NCBI RefSeq assembly: GCF_000004075.3
Contig: NC_026656.2
Coordinates: 23,198,607-23,262,606 of the forward strand
Origin: Cucumis sativus
Taxonomy: Eukaryota; Streptophyta; Magnoliopsida; Cucurbitales; Cucurbitaceae
DNA: 64,000 bases
Reading direction: 5' to 3'
The position numbers and the translations under genes are program-made. The stretch's first letter is position 1; each line of letters begins with the position of its first letter. Positions 1 to 11,039 of the stretch are shown here, one piece after another. A model generated the notes under the pieces. It saw only the letters and a list, made by a program, of their open reading frames with translations. It did no database searches and was not told the DNA's origin.

Positions 1-3000
1 TACCCTATGATTTCATGGCTGTGCATAAATTATGTTCATAGTGTACTTTGAACTTTGAACTGTTTTTTCTTGCACTTTGGTACCTTTGTTCCCTCTAATC
101 TAGATATCTCCCTCTTTCTTTTTTAGTGTTTAGGGTTAAGGGATAGATATCTTTCTCTTACTTAGAACATCCTTAGAAAGCATTGAAAGTAATAACTATT
201 TGTAACCAGCATCGAGAGAAAGTCAATGAAATCGAACATTCACACAATTTATGTACTGTTATTAAGAATGGAATTCTACGTAAATGGATTTCAAGATTTG
301 ATGTATGGCCTTATCTAGAGACCTTTGCTGAGGTAATGTGTGCACAATTCTACATAAAGGTTAAACACTTGTTCACTTTGCTACTCATTGCTATCTATAT
401 TTGTACAAACTCTCTTCTCATTCTTTTATAGATTATTTAGTGAGCATACACCTTTCTTATTAGCAAAGGTTATGTATTTTATTGTTTCACATGTACATTG
501 TTATAAACTAAGTTTTTGGAAACAAATGAAGCTGTAAAAATGGAAAAAGTTGTTGCAACGTAAACGATATATATACCTTTCATTTAATAATGGAATGTAT
601 TCTTTTTTTTAAAAAAAAATAGAAGATCGTCTCCCAACCCACAACATGATGCGTTGGAAGATCATGGATAACTTTCAACATCATCCTACAGTGTCAGAAG
701 TAGTATTATTTCAACGTCGTATGAATGATATTGGGAGAGTGTCGGAATATCCTCTTTCGACTTATTTTTTTCAACTCCGATTCCGACAGGCCTTTATGCA
801 TCGAGAGATCCTTTCTCAACACATTTGCATATATCTTCCTATGGTTTTGTGCGTAAAGAGATTCCTCTTTTTTTATATAGTTTTGTGCGTATGTGACAAG
901 TCAACCTATGCTTTTTCAAAAATTACATGGACTAAAGAAAAAATTACCTTTCAATCAAATAAATTAGATATGGTAATCCTTGGTTATTATAGGGTTATAA
1001 AAGTTTGTGATTAGGGTGTAAATTATTTTAGTTTGAGGTATAATTTATGTCGTTGAGGTAAACTATTTAGTTTGAATTTGAAAAAAAATAGTAAATATTG
1101 TAACAAAGAATTAAAAATAATAAATGTAAAATAGTAAAAGTTGTAGCAAATAGTAAATATTATAGTAAATAAAGGAAAAATAGTATAAAGTGTAGTTAAT
1201 AGCTGCCTACAAATTATTATCGAAACTTGTTCCAAGTTTTTAAAAACAAAAACGTTTGGTCTCTATATTTATTTCAAACATACATTTTTAATATTCAAGT
1301 GTGTGAGAATAGCTCAAAGAATGTTTTCAAATATTAAAAATGTATATTTGAAATATAAGTTAAAATATAGTTTCAAATCTAAAAGATTTTTTAAACAAAA
1401 AAAAATGTTTTTCTAACTTAAAATATGAAAAATTGCATCAACAAAAACATTTAAAAAACAAAAAACGGAGTGCCACCTCTTTTTGCATATTGCAAATATA
1501 GAAAATATGACAAGTAATTAGTAATATCAAATGATTATCCGACAACTATCAAGAACTATCAGAAGGCTATCAGACGATTATCTGATTTAAATTTACTATT
1601 TTTACGATTTAAAAAATAGGATGAAATTGTTATCATAAATTCTTTATTATTTTTTAAGTACCTCTTAAAATATCATAGACTTATTATAGATAGTAAAAGT
1701 TACTTTAAATGTTTTTTAAACATATTCTCCAAATCTAATAAATATTTTACTCGAGAAAAAAAAAACGAGAATCTGCACGATCCTCACAATTTTATTTAAA
1801 TATTTCAGGTTTGTACTTCCTTTTCATTGTCTTTCTTCTCTTTTTCTTCACAAATTTTTTCTTTTCATAGTCTTTTTTTCTTGTGTAGTTTTTCTTTTAT
1901 TTTTTTCAAACTTTATTTGGTTAATGATCGTGTACAAAATATTAAAAAAAATCTATTTTAATTATTATTTGGTTGTTTAAGATCATGTGTCAAATCTAAT
2001 CGATAATGTTTATATTAATGATTGTGTACCAAATCTAAATGATTGTATGCAAAATCTAAACGATCATGTACCAAAAAATCTTGAAAAAAATTGTTGAGAT
2101 TTGTCTACCCAAATTTAATTAAATGATCAAATCTAAACGAACATGTATAAATTTTTTTTGAAATAATTCTTTTAGATTTGACTACCCAAGTTTAAACGAT
2201 CAAATCTAAACAATTATATACCAAAAAAATCTTTAAAAAAAATAGTTTAGATTTGTCTATCGATTAAATCTAAATGATAGAAAAGAATAGCTATATCTAA
2301 ACGATTGTTTACGAAATATATTAGGTCCGTTGGATGCCAATTAATCACAACCATCTTTTTTGTATTTTTCATTGTCGACATGTGAGTTTTTTTTCATTTT
2401 CAAAATTATTCAACACAGTGTAAATATTTACCACCTTGTTATACTTTTTTTTTAAAAAAAATCATTTTTTAAAACTATAAATATAAATATAATGTAATTT
2501 TCTTTCAACTAAAATTAAAAGTATATCAACTAAAATTAAACAACCGTTTAAAAGCTACAATAATAATAAAAAAAATGTATATTTTAACTTTTTTTTGTTT
2601 TTAAATATGAGAAAATTAACCAAAATATAATATAGCAAAATTTGATAATGCATAAATGATAGAAACCAACGTTAGTGGCAAAATAGTTTTCCATTTCTTT
2701 TCTACCTTTTTCACCCCTTCTAACTGATATGATGTGTTTATTTGTTCCATAATTTAAATTGGGTTCTTATGGTTACTTTGGTAACAATTCTAAATGCAAG
2801 CAAAGATTTTGGTGCTTTTGGTTTCGAGTTTTTTTTGGCCCTTTGAGTGCCTCATCCAATTTATATCATGATTGCTTCACTTAGAGGATACAGATCCTCC
2901 AATTAAGTCCCTTTTACAGCCAACATAAAATAAATAAATAGATAATATGGTTTCTAGAAAGGTTTGATGAGTATTAATTATTATTTTAACAACAATATGT

Positions 3001-3700
3001 TTACTTATTTCAATTTCATTATCATCTATACTTCATTTGATTACTAAAGATTATATAAAAAGACCAAAAAGTTACCAAACTTTGTTGCTTGTTGACTTTG
3101 ACGGATGACCCAATTCTTAAAATTTGACAAATGTTATTTCTTTTTTGTTGCATATGTGAGCTTCTCTCTATGTCTTACTTTATACAAAGTCACTTTTTAA
3201 AAAGATACCAAAACAATTTGCATTCATACATTTCATACAATTGCATTGCAATTATCACCCACACTGCTTATTAGTATTTGTACGAGTATTTATAAGATAT
3301 ATTGGTGAATATTTAAGATGGATAACAAATCATTGGAGTTACGAATGTATCCACGAGGGGTATATGGAGATATAAAAAAATTGAATTTAGGTCGGTTGAG
3401 GAAAAGGAGCAAGTAGGAAATAATAAAAGAATTAAAAGTGTGTCCAGCTCAAAACTAGCAAGTAGCTATCTACATCACTCCCACCCAACACAAAAAACAC
3501 ATTTAAAAGAAAAAAAAGATTTACATAAAAAATGTAAACAACTTGGAAAAGGCATTGGCATATATCCAAAGGACCAAAAATGGAACACATGCCTCTTTCC
3601 CATTTCGCCATGCCATTCATTAAGTAGGCAGCTTCGAACCGAACTTCTCTAAAATCACCCATCTAAAATCACGACACCTGGCTATCTCTCCGTAGAGAAA
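1..3700. other. AT-rich intergenic region with repeat debris
   Basis: No convincing gene is visible. Short open frames near 183-431 and 646-1014 lack recognisable domains and run into AT-rich low-complexity sequence. The stretch 1040-1200 (motifs such as TTTAGTTTGA, ATAGTAAA and TTGTAGCAAA) resembles 34760-34860, so it is probably a dispersed repeat. Positions 1800-2440 form a repeat with a second copy at 39.0-40.27 kb. The kinase gene promoter occupies the last few hundred bases. Confidence 0.6.
1800..2440. repeat. Dispersed repeat, copy A (TAAACGATC / CAAATCT motif family)
   Basis: A CT-rich stretch (1810-1900) leads into many degenerate copies of a motif around CAAATCTAAACGATCATGTA, alternating with its partial complement TTAGATTTG. 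A tail with GGATGCCAATTAATCAC and TTTTCAAAATTATTCAACAC follows. The same order of parts recurs at 39.0-39.6 kb and 40.2-40.27 kb, so this is a copied unit, not chance AT-rich sequence. Other motif arrays lie at 21.05-21.34 kb and 38.15-38.56 kb. It may be the subterminal repeat of a DNA transposon. I see no coding capacity. Confidence 0.6.
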
Positions 3701-3793
3701 TTGTCAACCCTTCTCAAACACATAACAAACCCAACCAATAAAACCAACCCTTTCTTTTACTATTCCCAACTTTTTCCTAAATTCACTCTCCCT

Positions 3794-3803
3794 TTATATA
3801 TAT
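3794..3803 (+). promoter_or_regulatory. Probable TATA box of the MAPKKK gene
   Basis: A TTATATATAT tract lies about 90-100 bases before the kinase ATG and is followed by a CA-rich leader, a usual layout for a plant core promoter. The reading frame happens to stay open upstream across this TATA region, so the longer open frame starting at 3701 is not the protein start. Confidence 0.5.
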
Positions 3804-3892
3804 ACACGCACACACACATACAAATTCCCCTATTCCATTTCAATCTTCAGCTCATACTCCCATCAAACTTTCTTTTCTTTTCTCCCAACCAA

Positions 3893-5200
3893 ATGGACTG
3901 GACTAGAGGCCACGTCATCGGCCACGGCTCCTCCGCCACCGTCTTCCTCGCTACCGATTCTCCCTCTCGCCATGTCTTCGCCGTCAAAACTGCCCAGCTT
4001 TCCCACTCCCAATCTCTACGAAAGGAGCAACAGTTTCTTTCTTCTTTAGCCTCTCCTTATATTGTTTCTTATAGAGGCTTTGAAGTCAGTAGAGAACAGA
4101 GTGGGGTCACGATGTTCAATCTTTTCATGGAGTATTTACCCAACGGCTCACTCGCCGACACAATTCGCCGCCGTGGAGGACAACGGCTCGACGAGGCAAC
4201 CATTGTCATCTACACACGGCAGATACTAATGGGTCTACAGTACATTCATTCCAAAGGCATAGTACATTGCGACATTAAAGCCCGAAACATTTTGATTGGT
4301 CTAGACGGCGAGGCTAAATTGGCTGATTTCGGTTGCGCCAAGCGGGCAACAAGCCAAACGGATCCAATCTGCGGCACGCCGTTGTTCATGGCGCCGGAAG
4401 TAGCTCGTGGTGAACACCAAGGTTTCCCCTCCGACATTTGGTCAATTGGGTGTACAATTATCGAAATGGCCAGCGGTGGCGGCTCGCCTTGGCCAAAAAC
4501 AACCGACGACACCGACCCGATTTCTGCTCTGTATAGAATTGGGTATTCCGGGGAGTCGCCGGAAATTCCATGTTATTTATCTGAAGAAGCAAAGGATTTC
4601 TTGGAGAAGTGTTTGAAAAGGAATCCAAGTGAGAGATGGACGGCGAGTGAGTTAATGAATCATCCATTTTTAAGGGAATTGAATTGTAGAAGGGAATGGA
4701 AAACGGAGGAAGTTCATTCAGAATCGCCGACGAGTATTCTAGAACAGGGGATATGGAGATCGATTGAAGAAAGTGAAATTAGAGGAAGGGAATTGGTAAG
4801 ATCGAATGGTTGGGAGGCAGCGGCAGCAGAGGAGCAGATCCGACGGCTGTGGATGATTTCAGGGGAGCCCAGATGGGAAGAGGATGAGAATTGGATTACA
4901 ATTAGAAGAAAAGAAGAAGGGGAGAAGAATGGTGGGGCAGATGAGTCAGAAGTGAAAAAATGTAGTAATTATTCTAACAATAATAATAATAATAATAGTA
5001 ATTGGGGTGACAAAAAGAGAGGTAGTGGAGGGAAAGAGTGGTTGCAAATGGAATTAGGGAATATTAGTTGTAGAATTAGTAGGAATGATTTGGGAGACTA
5101 TAGTTGTAGGAATGTTATTAGTCTTGTAAATAATAATTATCCTTTATCTTTTCATACACTTACACCTATATTTCTTCCTTTAATGCCAACAATATTATGA
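3893..5200 (+). CDS. MAPKKK17/18-like: MAPKKK17/18-like protein kinase
   Basis: This is a single-exon serine/threonine kinase of 435 aa. The start at 3893 is chosen because MDWTRGHVIGHGSS matches the usual N-terminus of the plant MEKK-like MAPKKK15-21 group and lies just after a leader with a TATA box. The kinase domain spans residues ~1-265. It shows a glycine-rich loop (GHGSSATVFLA, 10-20), Lys32, catalytic loop HCDIKARN (125-132), DFG (145-147), and GTPLFMAPE (161-169). The C-terminal tail is acidic with an Asn run encoded by AAT repeats near 4975-5000. In Arabidopsis, MAPKKK17 and 18 act upstream of MKK3 and group C MAPKs in abscisic acid signalling. That role is inferred here by homology only, and which paralogue this is cannot be settled by eye. 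Confidence 0.93.
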   Translation: MDWTRGHVIGHGSSATVFLATDSPSRHVFAVKTAQLSHSQSLRKEQQFLSSLASPYIVSYRGFEVSREQSGVTMFNLFMEYLPNGSLADTIRRRGGQRLDEATIVIYTRQILMGLQYIHSKGIVHCDIKARNILIGLDGEAKLADFGCAKRATSQTDPICGTPLFMAPEVARGEHQGFPSDIWSIGCTIIEMASGGGSPWPKTTDDTDPISALYRIGYSGESPEIPCYLSEEAKDFLEKCLKRNPSERWTASELMNHPFLRELNCRREWKTEEVHSESPTSILEQGIWRSIEESEIRGRELVRSNGWEAAAAEEQIRRLWMISGEPRWEEDENWITIRRKEEGEKNGGADESEVKKCSNYSNNNNNNNSNWGDKKRGSGGKEWLQMELGNISCRISRNDLGDYSCRNVISLVNNNYPLSFHTLTPIFLPLMPTIL

Positions 5201-8200
5201 GATTCAATTCAACATCTCTTCTCTCTCTCTCTTTTTAATTTCTCTTTATAGTCTACCAAAATTGATGTTTATTTACATACACTTCATTTAAAATTTATTT
5301 TCTTTTAAGATTATTTTTTCTCTAAAAAAATACTTAGGTGCTTTTCATCCAAGTGTTCAATTATAGTTTATCATTTGTGCACCTTGAAATGCTACTTCTT
5401 TTTGTTTGAAGGAGTTAACTACTAGTGTACCAATTTATTGGTACAACTGCTTTCGTTAGAGCTGTTTTTTCCAAGGATGTGTTATGTGTAAGAAAAAGAA
5501 CTCATTGCACTTATTGCTACCACATTCATTCATGATTCTTATTTTTTGTTTGTTGAGATATGAATACCCCATATTTTTCTATGATAAAAATATATAATTT
5601 TATAATTAAAAAATGTAAAATTTGAAAAATACCTTCAAACTTGGCTTATTTTTTCGTTTTTTTAAAAAAAAGTATGCTTAATCTCTTAAAAAGCTTTTAA
5701 CGAACTATTTTCACATGTTTAAAAAATATTTGAAAGAATTTTCTGTTTCCGTAAACGTTAATGTGAGAAGTTAGAGTGAGAATTATAATTTAAAAATAAT
5801 ATTTGTATGGTTTGTAGTCTCAAATTTTGGTTATGAAAGAAAAGAAAAAGAGGGAATGGGAGGGAGGTTAGTTTTGGTAAATGAAGGAATGGCCTAACTC
5901 CCATCCACCGTTGGTTGAAGTTAAAGAAGCCATGCCATGTGTAACTTAATTACTACTCGTTACCTGATTTCCTATTTTGTCTCTTTTGTCTTTACCCTTT
6001 CTTCTTTTCTATTATTATTCTTTTCTTTCTTTCTTTATTCATTTTTGCTAACTCACCTAATGTTGGCGTCCACGCATCTCCCCTGCCTCCATGTTGCCTT
6101 TATCCACCCTTTTCATTCTTTTTTTTTTTTTTTATAATCAAGTTTCATCTTTATTTTATTTGAGCTTTTATCGTTTTTTTAAAAGGTTTAATAGCTTTAC
6201 AAACTTTTAGTAATACCAATACATTATTGGATAACTAAATTTGAAAAATGTCTAACAAATTCCTAATGTCATATATATATATATTAAAGGAAAGAATAGT
6301 AATGACATATATATATATATATATTAAAGACTCACAATGAAAGGCAGAAGACTTAAAAACAGGGGTTTAGGAGATGGGTGTGTGCCAACGCATGGCATAC
6401 ACAACTAAAGGTATGGGGCGTGGAGGTTTCTACACATTTGGATTTCCATTTCATTTCAATTCAAGATTAAGCTATAATACTACCTACTAAGCATTCCATC
6501 TATACATTAAGTGGTTCTACTGCTTCCACGTACATTCCATCCATTGCCTCTCTCCTACTTCTTAACACTACCCTATTTACCTACCACTATTCCATAATCA
6601 TCTCATTTAATTAATTAAAACAAAAACAAACATCATTCTTCCATCCTATACAATTATCAACAATTGACATAACACAAGACTCGAACGCATATCAATATGT
6701 TAATTACTTAATTTGCTTGAGTTATTGAGAGTCTATTAACTACATACAGAAGAAGAACAATTCTATTAGAAAGAATGGTACAAATTATATAAACGAGTCA
6801 CTTCTAGAATAAGAGAGAGCTTATATAATGTACCTTTCTCTAAGTTTTAAAGTCATAAACGTAGAATCGTAATAATAGAAAAGATTTAACTTAGATTTCA
6901 TGGGTGTTGTTCAGTAAGTCAAACCACCTAGGCCCCTCTTGGCTGGTTGACTCTATCCTTGATCATTCAAAGGGCTAAATTCTATAATTCTATATTCAAC
7001 ATATTTCAATCAAACTAGGTAATGCATATTATAAGTTAATTGAGTTATTATATTTATATGGAAGAATATTATAATTATTAAAGCTTTTGTGTTGTGTATT
7101 TTATGTTAAGAGAACTGGGTATAGGCATTTTAGGAACATATTCTATGTATATATATATTGGACCTAAATAAATAGCCTATTTACAACAAATATTTAAGGC
7201 ATTAATAGCAACATTTCTCATTATATTTCAAACGGCTGGTCCTTCCAACTTTAATGTATTTTATTTTGAATGATATTTGAAGGGTGTTATTTATTATTTT
7301 AAATAAAGTATATTTTATATATAATTAAAATTTAAGTGGAATAATAATGAAGTGGTTTTTTTGGTCAAAAAATGATAATTTTAATCTCGTGTTAATTAAA
7401 AAGCTAAAGTTATGTTGGACCCCTCCAATTTAATTATGGGCACACCTACTTTTGTAATAAAATGGCTACAATTAAAATGTGCATATCAATTAGGCTTAAA
7501 TTTATTAATTAATGGTAATGACCGAGTTAGAGACTTCTAAAACCATTAATATACCTTAACATATTAAAATTACACTTTTTGCATTTTTTTTCCGTACACA
7601 TAACATCTTCACGACACTTAAAAAGTGAAGACTCAACTTAAAAAGAGATATACTCAAGAAGGGTTTATGTCAAACTTAAATTATGGATGGAAATATCTTT
7701 AATGAAATATCGACACAATATTGATTTTTTTTTGTTGGATATTTTTAGAAAAGTTATAAAAAAAAAATTATTTTAAAGTAAATTTTCATGTATGTAACAA
7801 AACACCAAATATGTTTACAATCTTAGTAACCAAACGTAAAAGCCCATGAGAAAATTATTCTTTGTGATTGTAATAATTTTTTTTTATCCATGGTTTTTCT
7901 ATATGCATATTGGGATAGGCTATCTCGACGTAGAAAACCACGTCAGTAAGTTTGTCGGCATTACCATGTCGGGATAGGCTACACTGTCTCATGAACTGCA
8001 ACTTTCCTTCCAATTGAAAACTTCATCACAATCCTACAATGTTTATAGCCTTTTGATGTATATACTGTTCTCAATTATGATGATAATTGGATTATTGTAT
8101 TTATGTTTTATGTAGTTTACAACAAGTCTTGTCACTAACCAAATATCAATCACTTGCTTGGTACGTAGCTTCATCATTACAGTAGATCAATCGGTTATTG

Positions 8201-9600
8201 GTGCAAGACCTAATAAAAACACAATAATTTTTAAGAGTTACAAACTAGGTTCAACACTTTGCAAGAGATTAAAATGATCAAGTGAAGCTTGAGAACAAAA
8301 AAACTAAAGAGAGTAATACTAAGTAAAACACTATCATGTGATATAATCCATGTAAAAGAGGTTGTTAAAAAGTGTTTAAATGACACTATCGCTTATACAT
8401 AGTGTTATGAAAAACTAAAAGTTTGAAAATAGATTATCATCAAGAAATCTTTTCTACTTTTAATGGCAAATACTCATGTTTAGACCTCATTTTCCATACA
8501 ATGATATGATTGTCGGTAGTAGTTACCTTTTGAAAGCTGTGGTTCTTGAAGTGCTCAAGGTCTGAATTAGCTCAAATCAAAGTTAAACTTTCTTAAAAAT
8601 TTAGGAGACAACATCACAAAGTTGACATTCAGTAGGTAACTCAACCATAAGATACTAAATAAAGAGGCTAAGTAGAATTGTGATCGACTACAAATCATTT
8701 ATCTTTAAACTTTCAAAAACATACTATATTAACTAATTGGGTATCAATTTCACTACTAGCTCACGTAGAAAAGATAAAGTTGTATTTCAAAATTATAAAG
8801 CCAATTCAAATGAGAATTACACTTTTGTGATGAAAGCTATTTGAAAGGTGATTTAGTCTAATAACTTGGATTAAATATTTCAAACATATATATTTTGAAG
8901 ACTGCTGATCGAATATCAAAATCAAATCAAACACATAGTATGAAGACAACAGACTTAACCTTAAAGAAAATCAAAAATACATTAGACATATTGTTCTTAG
9001 GAGCAGATCGAGTGGACGGAGCCTACAAATTAGATGAAAGGGACTTTCTAAAACTTTCAACCCATTATCAACACAAAATCAAGCTTCCAAATGATCGCCA
9101 GAGCTTTTTTACAATCTCTCTTGTAGGATTTCGGTATTGTTTCTGTTTTATTTTTTTCTATTTTCAATTGGGTTCTTGTTTTTTATGCTATTCTCCGCTG
9201 AAATGCAAGTTCTTTCTTTGTTTGGGCTCTGATCATTTCTCTTATGTTTGATCTAAGCTAAGAACAAATACTGGAATTGCTTTCTTTTCCTTTCTATTTT
9301 GCTACATTTTTTGAGTTTGTTGTGAATTGCATAGACATAACTAAAAGGAAGTCTATTATAATTTTTGTTTGAGGTGTTGTTTCCTTGAAAATATCAGCTT
9401 GATTACATCAGATTTTAATGGTCCCCTGATATAAAACTATATTCTATCTTTTGGAGGTTTTCCAGCTTGTAAAAACAAGTTTTGTATTCTTCTGTGAGAT
9501 TTGTGAGTAAAAACATAGGCATTTCCATATTATTCAAGGGTAGATCTAGATTTTGCTTGTTTAGCTTAGCCTCTACTACTAATATATATAGTATGTGATG
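5201..9600. other. Intergenic, AT-rich, no gene seen
   Basis: Positions 5201-5330 are probably the kinase 3' UTR. (AT)n runs occur near 6269-6281 and 6307-6324. A 10-bp imperfect hairpin with a 5-base loop lies at 6378-6402 (GTGTGTGCCA / TGGCATACAC). A short duplicated phrase GGGATAGGCTA occurs near 7911 and 7972 in a segment that looks like transposon subterminal sequence. The open frame at 8895-9251 has no recognisable domain and low-complexity Phe/Cys content, so I do not call it a gene. Confidence 0.55.
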
Positions 9601-9719
9601 TAGGATTGGGTCAACTAGATTGGAAATTGGAGTCCGTCAATCGAACTTTCAATAAATAAAATAAAATTTCAATGTACCCTATCTAATGTACACTATAAAC
9701 ACATAAGCAAACCGTCACA

Positions 9720-10206
9720 CAGAGAGAGAAAGAGAGAAAGAATGGAAGCTTACCGGCAGAGGAGGTGACGACAGACACGAATGGCAGTGCCGGAGACAAC
9801 GAGAACGAATTGAAAAGGTTCGGAGTTCTTTAATGACAACACCAAAGTGAACAGATGGGCACGTCAGAGCGAATAGACGGCCACGAGTAGGGGCGGATGG
9901 TGATGGGGTCGGAAGACGGTTGAATTGGAGATGGATACTTCGCAGAAGAATTGGGGAAAATAAGGGTTTAGTACGATTTGGGGAAATATTTACTAAATTT
10001 CTAATATTTTTCTTTTTTAATAAAAGATAAAAAATTATTTTATGTTTTTTATGACATCAATCAAATAACCGTGGTGGAATGTGTTATTCGAAAAAATACA
10101 TCTTTTTCCACCAAAAACGTGAAATTTTGCATTTTGTGACAATTTTTTTTTCTCTTCCATTTTGTGATATACACAACTGGCATAGTAGGCCGCTTTTGTT
10201 GTAGTA
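9720..10206 (-). mobile_element. Possible DNA transposon end with GC-richer leader
   Basis: Read on the minus strand, the segment begins TACTACAACAAAAGCGG (10206 leftward), close to the CACTACAA-type start of plant CACTA elements. It continues into an unusually GC-rich stretch (9735-9960) ending in a good splice donor (CCG|GTAAGC near 9752), like a transposon 5' leader exon. The first base is T, not C, and no partner inverted repeat is visible to the left, so this is probably a truncated or diverged element. Alternatively it is a remnant 5' exon of a lost gene. Confidence 0.35.
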
Positions 10207-10516
10207 TGGTAGCAATTTTAATTTGTGTAAATTTGTTGACTTAACTCAAAATTGTCCCAATTTGGGGTGAAATCCCATTTTGGCCGTTTTGATCCGTTTG
10301 TGTGAGGCTATTTGCTCAATTAAATGATAATAGTTCATGTTTGATTATTTGAAAAGAAATTTATTGCTCAAATTTGGAATGTTAGCAACTTTCATGATAG
10401 AAGACTATAGTCTAAATTTCTATATTCTGAAACAAATAACAAAAGTCCAATTCCATCCTTATTATAATTTAACCTTTAATTATGGAATAAGACTGATCAT
10501 GAAATATTGGCGTTTC

Positions 10517-11035
10517 CTAGTAATGTTTGAGAGATACATTAAACTGAACAACGGTATATCCATTTGCAATGTCCGTAACAACATTCTTACCCACAGCAAA
10601 CCCTCTAACAAAACGGAATTTGCCTGTCCCCGATACCACACCAAGCTCCCTCACACCTTCAAACTGTCTGCTCGTTCCTTGTATCTCAATGCTGCTCCCC
10701 TCCGCCAACGCCAGCGTCAGAATCACTGCCAAGTTCCTCCCATCCGCCGCTGCCACCACGTACATTCCCTGAGCTCGACCGAGTGCTCTTGAGTTCCTAT
10801 CCGGTCCAGCTGTGATTGGGTTGTCGGTGACGAAGATCGTGCCGAATTGGGTGAAGTTCCATGGCTTACCGGCCACTCCCGCGACGGGGATGAATGTGGG
10901 ATTTGGGCCATTGGCGAAATCTTGTACATATAGAATTAGATTGGTATGTTTCGACTTGCGGGCTGTGGTGTCAGAAACGGCGGCTGCTGTGAGAATCAGT
11001 GCTAAGGAAAGCTTTGTTGTGAAGTTTGTATCCAT
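10517..11035 (-). CDS. Dirigent protein
   Basis: A single-exon gene for 172 aa, typical for the dirigent family. A short hydrophobic N-terminus (residues ~8-20) suggests a secretory signal. The dirigent beta-barrel follows, with LILYVQDFANGPNPT (33-47), FGTIFVTDNPIT (64-75), GRAQGMYVVAAADG (86-99), GSSIEIQG (113-120) and a C-terminal GTGKFRFVRGFAV block. Possible N-glycosylation sites are N60FT and N166VS. Dirigent proteins guide stereoselective phenoxy-radical coupling for lignans, or act in lignin deposition, in the apoplast. The subfamily and substrate cannot be read from sequence alone. The gene stands alone in its region, and the 172-aa frame shows no truncation. Confidence 0.92.
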   Translation of the reverse strand: MDTNFTTKLSLALILTAAAVSDTTARKSKHTNLILYVQDFANGPNPTFIPVAGVAGKPWNFTQFGTIFVTDNPITAGPDRNSRALGRAQGMYVVAAADGRNLAVILTLALAEGSSIEIQGTSRQFEGVRELGVVSGTGKFRFVRGFAVGKNVVTDIANGYTVVQFNVSLKHY

Positions 11036-11039
11036 GTTG

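Noticed and set aside
646-1014. 122-aa plus-strand open frame
   Set aside because: No recognisable domain, a Phe-rich end in AT-rich DNA, and no promoter or splice context. A decayed transposon frame is possible but not supportable.
3701-3892. 64-residue N-terminal extension of the kinase frame
   Set aside because: The extension translates the TATA region and leader, has no kinase-family match, and the first good Met (MDWTRG) is the family start. The upstream open frame is accidental.
6378-6402. Hairpin considered as a microRNA precursor
   Set aside because: The stem is only 10 bp with a 5-base loop and does not extend into the flanks. It is too short for a plant miRNA precursor.
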